Source of the DNA: Aureimonas psammosilenae
GTDB taxonomy: Bacteria; Pseudomonadota; Alphaproteobacteria; Rhizobiales; Rhizobiaceae
DNA: 59,560 bases
Reading direction: 5' to 3'
NCBI RefSeq assembly: GCF_009176975.1
Contig: NZ_WEZG01000017.1
Coordinates: 1-59,560 of the forward strand
Position 1 is the first letter of the stretch. The number at the start of each line of letters is the position of its first letter. The translations under genes were made by a program, and so were the position numbers. Under the pieces are notes generated by a model. It saw only the letters and a list, made by a program, of their open reading frames with translations. It made no database searches and was not told the DNA's origin. Positions 54,453 to 59,560 of the stretch are shown one piece after another.

Positions 54453-55364
54453 ATGGCAACCAACATGATCAAGGCGGCGAGCGCCCTTGCGCTTCTGGCG
54501 CTTTCCAGCTTCCCGGCATTCGCCAACGACCCGCTTTCCGCCGAGGCGCCGGCGCGCGCCGATACGGCAACGATCGTCGTCGGCTCGGCCGACTTCCCGG
54601 AAAGCCAGCTTCTCGCCACGATCTATGCCAAGGCGCTCGCCGCCAAGGGCATGGCGACCGACACCAAGCTGAACATCGGCAGCCGCGAAGTCTACATGCC
54701 GGCGCTGCTCGACGGCTCCATCGACCTTCTGCCGGAATATGCCGGCGCGACGCTCAGCTATCTCGACAAGAACGCCACCGCCCATTCTCCCGCGGACGTG
54801 GCCGCGGCTTTGAAGGCCGCGCTGCCGAAGGGCGTTTCCATGCTGACGCCATCCCCGGCGCAGGATGGCGACATTCTCGCCGTCACCAAAGCGACGGCCG
54901 AGAAGTACAAGCTGAAGACCATCGAGGACCTGAAGCCCCATGCCGGCGAACTGGTGCTCGGCGGCCCGCCGGAATGGAAGACCCGCAAGGAAGGCGTCGT
55001 CGGTCTGAAGGACCTCTACGGGCTCGAATTCCGGTCCTTCAAGGCGCTCGACGTCGGCGGTCCGCTGACGGTGACGGCGCTCGCCAACGGCCAGGTCCAG
55101 GCTGCCGACCTCTTCTCCACCGACCCGGCGATCGCCGCCAACGACTTCGTGGCGCTTGAAGACAACAAGAACCTCTTTCCGGCGCAGAACATCGTGCCGG
55201 TGATCGCCACCCCGAAGGTCAGCGACACAGTGACGAAGACGCTGGACGCCGTGTCGGCGGCGCTCACCACCGAGGCTCTGATCAAGATGAACGGCCGCCT
55301 CGCCGACCACGAAAGCTTCGATGTGGTGGCCGACGAATGGCTGGCCGAGCACAAGCTGAAGTGA
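54453..55364 (+). CDS. OpuAC-type quaternary-amine-binding protein
   Basis: A 303-residue type-II SBP. A signal peptide ends AFA|ND at residue 24. The mature protein has VVGSADFPESQLLATIYAKAL and IGSREVYMPALLDGSIDLLP with EYAGATLSYLD, the OpuAC/OsmF hallmark. In this family aromatic residues line the pocket, and the sequence can accept betaines. Neighbours (MIO-less lyase, HutC-type regulator) suggest that a histidine betaine such as ergothioneine is the cargo, but this is not shown by the sequence. A strong intrinsic terminator follows. Confidence 0.9.
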   Translation: MATNMIKAASALALLALSSFPAFANDPLSAEAPARADTATIVVGSADFPESQLLATIYAKALAAKGMATDTKLNIGSREVYMPALLDGSIDLLPEYAGATLSYLDKNATAHSPADVAAALKAALPKGVSMLTPSPAQDGDILAVTKATAEKYKLKTIEDLKPHAGELVLGGPPEWKTRKEGVVGLKDLYGLEFRSFKALDVGGPLTVTALANGQVQAADLFSTDPAIAANDFVALEDNKNLFPAQNIVPVIATPKVSDTVTKTLDAVSAALTTEALIKMNGRLADHESFDVVADEWLAEHKLK

Positions 55365-55392
55365 ACCGGAGACGCTGACATCTTCGAAGGTG

Positions 55393-55419
55393 AAGGGCGG
55401 CCGACGAGCCGCCCTTTTT
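55393..55419 (+). terminator. Rho-independent terminator of the OpuC-type operon
   Basis: AAGGGCGGC, six-base loop, GCCGCCCTT then TTT: a perfect 9-bp GC-rich stem followed by a T-run. It lies between the convergent SBP and lyase genes. Confidence 0.9.
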
Positions 55420-55459
55420 CGTCGTGTTGCTTACCTGGGGAGTCGCGGAATGCGCCGCC

Positions 55460-56968
55460 TCAACTCTCGACCGTCGCCTCCGGCGAGAAACGCGCAAGAA
55501 AGGGGCGCAGATGCTCGATATCGCCCTGCATCGGCCTGTCGTCGGCATAGAACGGCACTTCCTGGCGGATAATGGCGCGAAGCGCGGCGGTGCGGGGCGC
55601 AAGCTCGGCGCCGGGCTGGAAATCGTAAGCCTGTACCGCCGCCAGGAGTTCGATCGCGATCACGTCGCGGAGGTTGTCGAGGATCGCCAGGAGCTTGGTG
55701 GCGGCCGGCGTCGCATGGGTCAGGATATCCTCCTGCAAGGCCGACGTGATGCCGCCGTCGAGGCTGGCCGGAAGCGACAAGCGGCGGTTCTCGGCGATAA
55801 GCGCCGCCGCCGTGTATTGGGCGATCATGTAGCCGGAATAAACGCCGCCGTCGGGGGCGAGAAAGGCGGGCAGGCCGCTGACGAGCGGGTTCACCAGCCG
55901 GTCGATCCGACGTTCGGAGACGGCGGCGAGCGCGGCCGCGGCGGGCGCGAGCGCATCCAGCGCAAGAGCCAGCGCCGCTCCGACCGCATGGGCCTGCGAG
56001 CGAACTTCCGGCGCGTCCGGAGAGCCGCCGACGGCCGGGTTGTCGGTGACGCTCGCGAGTTCCTCAGCCACGACGGCTTCGGCACGCTCGAGCGCGTCGC
56101 GGGTGGCCCCATGGATCTGCGGTACGGCCCGGAGACTCAAGGGGTCCTGCGTGCGCTGGCCGGCGCGGCTGGCGAGAAGCGGGCTCGCCTCCAACCAGCG
56201 GCGCAACCGGCGGCCGACCGCCTGCAGGCCGTTTGAGCGGCGCAGCGCCAGCGTTCGGGCATCGAACGTCCCGGCCTGCGCGCCTAGATTCTCGTAGGAC
56301 ATCGCGGCGGCGGCATCCGCCCAATCGGCAAGGACACCCAGTCGATGCACGGCGAGGCAGGCAAGGCCCGTCGCGCAAGGGGTGCCGTTGACGAGGCTGA
56401 GACCCTCCTTGGCTTCCAGCACCAACGGCGCGCGGCCGATGCGCGCCATCGCCTCGGCCCCGGTGATCGTTTCCTCGCCGCGCCGTGCCGTGCCCGCACC
56501 GATCGGAACGAGCGCGATGGCGGCGGCATGCGTCAGATAGCCGACCGATCCGCGCGAAGGCACGACCGGCAGGATATCGGCGTTCAGAAGATCGAGAAGC
56601 GCTTCCACGAGTTCCATCCGGACGCCCGATGCGCCATGGGCAAAGCCCGCGATCCCGGCCGCCATGATCGCGCGCGTTTCTTCCCGGCCGAGCGGCGCGC
56701 CAAGGCCGCTGGCATGGCTCATCACAATGTTGCGCGACAGCGCCTGCTGACGGGGGCGGTCGATCACGACATTGCAGAGGGCGCCGACGCCAGTGTTGAT
56801 GCCGTAGCCGCGGATGTCGCGTTCCGAAAGGGCCTCGACGATGCGGCGGCCTTGCGCGATCCGCTCGCGCGCCCTTGATCCGAGTTCCAGCCGGGCGCCC
56901 CGTGCCACGGCTGCGATGGCGGCCGGGTCAAGTGGCTCGTAGAGAAGTATCGCGTCGATGCCGGTCAT
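55460..56968 (-). CDS. MIO-less histidine-ammonia-lyase homologue, candidate ergothionase
   Basis: A 502-residue member of the aromatic amino-acid lyase fold. GYGINTGVGAL (Tyr55), LVNGT (194-196), QDPLSLR (274-280), SVTDNPAV and LQEDILTH (Glu413) match HAL. In HAL the MIO cofactor arises from Ala-Ser-Gly in GSVGASGDLAPLAHM; here the segment is GSVGYLTHAAAIALV, a deletion of exactly those three residues, and HAL Tyr280 is Leu. It cannot form MIO at that place. Ergothionase, which eliminates trimethylamine from ergothioneine by acid/base catalysis, is the recalled family that works without MIO. Start M15 chosen; 57010 is an alternative. Confidence 0.88.
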   Translation of the reverse strand: MTGIDAILLYEPLDPAAIAAVARGARLELGSRARERIAQGRRIVEALSERDIRGYGINTGVGALCNVVIDRPRQQALSRNIVMSHASGLGAPLGREETRAIMAAGIAGFAHGASGVRMELVEALLDLLNADILPVVPSRGSVGYLTHAAAIALVPIGAGTARRGEETITGAEAMARIGRAPLVLEAKEGLSLVNGTPCATGLACLAVHRLGVLADWADAAAAMSYENLGAQAGTFDARTLALRRSNGLQAVGRRLRRWLEASPLLASRAGQRTQDPLSLRAVPQIHGATRDALERAEAVVAEELASVTDNPAVGGSPDAPEVRSQAHAVGAALALALDALAPAAAALAAVSERRIDRLVNPLVSGLPAFLAPDGGVYSGYMIAQYTAAALIAENRRLSLPASLDGGITSALQEDILTHATPAATKLLAILDNLRDVIAIELLAAVQAYDFQPGAELAPRTAALRAIIRQEVPFYADDRPMQGDIEHLRPFLARFSPEATVES

Positions 56969-57106
56969 CGGGACAGGTCCCGAGGCGGTTGCGCGAGGAC
57001 GGCCCGGCATCGGCGCCCGGATGCCGCATCGCGCGGTTCTTCATCCAATCCAGGGGGTTGACACAGGCCTGTGGCCAGACAGCTCATGCGATCAACTCGA
57101 TCAAGG

Positions 57107-57118
57107 TTGCCTATACAA
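57107..57118. promoter_or_regulatory. HutC-like box between the lyase and its regulator
   Basis: TTGCCTATACAA, in the divergent gap. It differs from the box at 51862 (reverse complement TTGTCTATACAT) at two of twelve bases. Placement allows control of both the lyase and the regulator. Confidence 0.5.
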
Positions 57119-57210
57119 CATCGACGAGGCAGCCCGGTCTTGCAAGCGATCAAGCGTGCCTCGCACGGGTTCCCTGCTATGTAACTTCCCGATTCGCATT
57201 CGAGAACCCG

Positions 57211-57960
57211 ATGTCATCCATCAAAGGCCAAAAGGACGAGGAAGCGCCAGCGACCGACAAGGATGTGCCCTTGCCGCTTTACGCCCGCCTGAAGCGCCAC
57301 ATCCTCGACCGCGTCGAGACCGGCGAATGGCTTCCGAACCATCGCGTGCCTTCGGAAAACGAACTGGTGGAAAGCCTTGGCGTCAGCCGAATGACGGCGA
57401 ACCGCGCGCTGCGCGAGCTTGCGGCCGAAGGCGTGGTCACCCGCATTCGAGGCAAGGGCTCCTTCGTGGCCCAGAAGAAACGCTCGTCGCAGTTTCGATC
57501 CGTCCCCAACATCGCCGACGAGATCGGCGCGCGCGGCGGCCAGCATGCCGCGAGCGTGATCCTGATGCAAAGCGAGGTCTGCGGCCCGGAACTGGCGGAT
57601 GCGCTGGACTTGGCGGTCGGCGCCCCAGCCGTGCATTCGATCATCGTCCACAAGGAAAACGACCTACCGATCCAGATTGAGGACCGCTTCGTCAATCCGG
57701 CCGTCGCTCCCGGATACATGAGTCAGGATTTCGGCGCTGCGACCCCCAACGGTTATCTTTCCGGCGTCGCGCCGATCGAAAAGGCCGAACAGTTCATCGA
57801 AGCGGTCGGCGCGCAGCCCTGGGAATGCCGGCTTCTGGCCATCGCGCGGACCGAGCCCTGCCTCCTCGTCCGTCGCCGTACTTGGTCGCGGGATGGAGTC
57901 GTTTCCGCCGTCCGGCTGCTTTATCCCGGCAGCCGTTACCGGCTCGAAGGATCCTCCTGA
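57211..57960 (+). CDS. GntR regulator of the HutC subfamily
   Basis: A 249-residue protein. The winged helix includes VPSENELVESLGVSRMTANR and ALRELAAEGVVTRIRGKGSF; the UTRA effector domain includes LPIQIEDRFVNPAVAPGY and IEKAEQFIEAVGAQPWECRL. HutC senses urocanate, the product of histidine ammonia-lyase. Here the divergent lyase would produce thiourocanate if it is an ergothionase, a close analogue. ATG 57211 is chosen from the family start. It lies 242 bp from the lyase start, with the box in between. Confidence 0.9.
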   Translation: MSSIKGQKDEEAPATDKDVPLPLYARLKRHILDRVETGEWLPNHRVPSENELVESLGVSRMTANRALRELAAEGVVTRIRGKGSFVAQKKRSSQFRSVPNIADEIGARGGQHAASVILMQSEVCGPELADALDLAVGAPAVHSIIVHKENDLPIQIEDRFVNPAVAPGYMSQDFGAATPNGYLSGVAPIEKAEQFIEAVGAQPWECRLLAIARTEPCLLVRRRTWSRDGVVSAVRLLYPGSRYRLEGSS

Positions 57961-58655
57961 TGAAAGCGCCGTCCATCGCATCCAGCGCGGTGATCGTGTT
58001 TGCCGAATGGATCTCCGCTTTCAGTCAACTTGCCGTCGGCGAACGTTTGGTATGCTCGTTCCAACTTTTCGACGGCAGCTATACGTCCTGCCGCTCCTCA
58101 AAGCGGAACGGCAGCTTTCGGCCCGTTGCGCTCGACGGCATGCGCCCAAGACGCAGCCTCGTTCAGACACTCGCCTTGGGCACGCTTTCTAGCGTTTTGT
58201 AGTTGAAAAAATCGTGGCTGCCGAGAATGACCAGTACGTTGCAACCTAAGGCAACAAGCGATCGGACCGGCTGGCTATTCTCCGTCGAGCACGTGCATTG
58301 AGCCAAACGCGCGGACCGGGGAGGGCATAGAAGGCTTCGATCTGAAGCTAACGACGTCACTGGACGCGAGCGGAACAAGCCCGCCTCAAACTGTGCATAT
58401 ACAATTCTTAGTTGAAAATTCATGTGGCGCGTGGTAACTGTCATGATGCGACATGTTGCGCTTCGTTATGCGGTGCGTCGTTGCACGATGTGGCGGTTTC
58501 CGCATCAGAAGGGTCACTACAAGCTAAGTGAGCGATCTGACCGCGCTGGCTTGCGGACGTAAAGGCTCATAGCTGGTGCCGCTGGCGGACAGCATAGTCA
58601 TAGCCAACCGTGCCTTTGCTTACTCCGCTTCCTGAAACTTCCTGTCGCCATCGTT
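57961..58655. other. Gap between HutC-type gene and IS element
   Basis: Holds repeat copy J (58071-58125). The remainder, to the IS edge at about 58656, contains no gene I can support. A short minus-strand open tail reading VGYDYAVRQRHQL just before the IS could be the 3' end of a gene broken by the insertion; I do not recognise it. Confidence 0.45.
58071..58125 (+). repeat. Dispersed ~55-bp repeat, copy J
   Basis: GACGGCAGCT, spacer, then AAAGCGGAACGGCAGCTTTC and GGCCCG. AAAGC and GCTTT are inverted arms. Confidence 0.7.
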
Positions 58656-58719
58656 TGGTCTGCCCCCTGAAAAGTGGTCCTGCCTGAAGTAGGCTTTTGA
58701 GCCGATGGAGGATGCCCAG

Positions 58720-58998
58720 ATGGGACAGAAGAAGCACAGGCCTGAAGAGATCGTCGCCAAGCTTCGGCAGGTGGACGTGCTGTTGTCGCAAGGCCGCCCG
58801 GTGGCGGAAGCGGTGCGCACGATCAGCGTGACGCCGTTCACGTACTACCGGTGGCGCAAGGAGTTCGGCGGTCTCAAGTTGGATCAGGTGAAGCGCTTGA
58901 AGGACCTCGAGAAGGAGAACGAGCGTCTGCGCAAGGCCGTATCGGACCTGACGCTCGAGAAGCTGATCCTCAAAGAGGCTGCCTCGGGAAACTGGTGA
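58720..58998 (+). CDS. IS3-family transposase OrfA
   Basis: A 92-residue DNA-binding OrfA. KKHRPEEIVAKLRQVDVLLS and TPFTYYRWRKEFGG form the helix-turn-helix; a leucine-zipper-like LKDLEKENERLRKAVSDLTL follows. ATG 58720 has GGAGG upstream; ATG 58705 is an alternative. The stop (TGA) overlaps the GTG of OrfB in the -1 frame. Confidence 0.93.
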   Translation: MGQKKHRPEEIVAKLRQVDVLLSQGRPVAEAVRTISVTPFTYYRWRKEFGGLKLDQVKRLKDLEKENERLRKAVSDLTLEKLILKEAASGNW

Positions 58999-59560
58999 GC
59001 CCCTCCCGCCGTCGCCAATGCATCGAGCACGTCATGAAGAAGCATGGCGTGAAGGAGCGTTTGGCGTGCCGGGTCCTGGGGCAGCACCGATCAACACAGC
59101 GCAAGGTTCCGTTGGGTCGAGCCGACGATACGGCGCTGACGGCCGACATCATCGAGCTGGCGACCCAGTATGGGCGCTATGGGTATCGCCGGATCGCAGT
59201 CCTGCTGCGGGATGCTGGCTGGCTCGTCAACGTGAAGCGCGTCGAGCGGATCTGGCGGCAGGAGGGGCTGAAGGTGCCAGCCAAGCAGCCCAAGAAGGGT
59301 CGGCTTTGGCTGAACGACGGGTCCTGCGTTCGGCTTCGGCCCGAGTATCCCAACCATGTATGGTCCTACGACTTCGTGGAAGCGAGAACCCATGACGGCC
59401 GCAAGTTCCGGATGCTGAACGTGATCGACGAGTTCACCCGTGAGTGCCTCACCATCCGGATCGACCGGAAGCTGCGGTCCGCGGACGTCATCGACGTTTT
59501 GTCCGACCTCTTCATCCTGCGCGGCGTGCCGGGCCACATCCGTTCCGACAACGGTCCGGA
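58995..59560 (+). CDS. IS3-family transposase OrfB, partial
   Basis: Runs off the right edge after 188 codons. It begins with GTG 58995 overlapping the OrfA stop (GTGA), so coupling or -1 frameshifting joins the two. YGYRRIAVLLRDAGW is the HTH_21-like region; VWSYDFVEART gives the first Asp of the rve DDE catalytic set and HIRSDNGP the second. The Glu is not in the window. Confidence 0.9.
   Translation, partial: MSPSRRRQCIEHVMKKHGVKERLACRVLGQHRSTQRKVPLGRADDTALTADIIELATQYGRYGYRRIAVLLRDAGWLVNVKRVERIWRQEGLKVPAKQPKKGRLWLNDGSCVRLRPEYPNHVWSYDFVEARTHDGRKFRMLNVIDEFTRECLTIRIDRKLRSADVIDVLSDLFILRGVPGHIRSDNGP

Larger units (their letters stand above)
58656..59560 (+). mobile_element. IS3-family element (IS407-like), truncated by the window end
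   Basis: The apparent left end TGGTCTGCCCCCTGAAAAGT resembles IS407-group inverted repeats. Two overlapping transposase genes follow. The right end lies outside the window, so the length and target duplication cannot be determined. Confidence 0.8.

Noticed and set aside
55460-56968. True histidine ammonia-lyase (hutH)
   Set aside because: The MIO-forming Ala-Ser-Gly is missing and no other hut genes (hutU, hutI, hutG) are nearby, so ordinary histidine degradation is unlikely.
58163-58444. 93-residue minus-strand open frame
   Set aside because: No domain recognised; contains no strong ribosome site and lies in DNA that looks non-coding next to an IS element.

Overview
The window is GC-rich DNA with tightly packed operons. 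Rbs/Ara-type and Ugp-type sugar ABC operons sit with LacI, GntR and HutC regulators, and there are many SDR/regulator pairs. This looks like an alphaproteobacterium, most likely in the Rhizobiales/Hyphomicrobiales. That placement is inferred from gene style only. No rRNA, tRNA, CRISPR array, replication or ribosomal genes were seen, so this is accessory DNA: a chromid, megaplasmid or chromosomal catabolic region.

Layout. (1) 0.3-12.2 kb: small redox enzymes, each beside a regulator. HxlR faces SDR/lipase-like hydrolase/MDR; Lrp faces DUF2000/LysE; LysR faces NmrA-like/AtaL-like/NAD(P)-binding proteins; an SDR faces AraC; azoreductase faces a second HxlR. (2) 12.5-19.3 kb: a YtfQ-R-T-YjfF-like (galactofuranose-type) ABC transporter with a phytanoyl-CoA dioxygenase-like last gene, and a divergent LacI with a near-perfect operator. 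(3) 19.4-25.8 kb: a soluble double-PAS chemoreceptor, and a membrane histidine kinase translationally coupled to a REC-GGDEF-EAL response regulator. (4) 26-34.4 kb: an aldo/keto reductase, a FadR-type GntR, an AraFGH-like transporter, aldose 1-epimerase, DgoD galactonate dehydratase and an SDR sugar dehydrogenase. Together these suggest oxidative D-galactose/L-arabinose catabolism. (5) 34.6-43.3 kb: LacI with two operators, a Ugp-type oligosaccharide transporter, a cytoplasmic GH127 beta-L-arabinofuranosidase and a proline-iminopeptidase-like hydrolase. (6) 43.6-51.3 kb: a short tyrosine recombinase, a Gfo/Idh/MocA-IolE-LacI cluster, an SDR/TetR pair and a flavin monooxygenase. (7) 51.9-58 kb: an OpuC-type quaternary-amine ABC transporter, a histidine-ammonia-lyase homologue whose MIO-forming Ala-Ser-Gly is missing, and a HutC-type regulator. 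The right edge is the left part of an IS3-family element.

Two observations stand out. First, region 7 reads as a possible ergothioneine uptake and degradation locus. The lyase lacks the MIO tripeptide, as recalled for ergothionase; the transporter is of the betaine/EgtU type; the regulator belongs to a urocanate-sensing family; and similar 12-bp boxes lie in front of both the transporter and the lyase/regulator pair. Second, a dispersed ~55-bp repeat occurs about ten times, in both orientations, almost always in the gap at the end of a gene module. The modules therefore look like separately acquired cassettes punctuated by this element.
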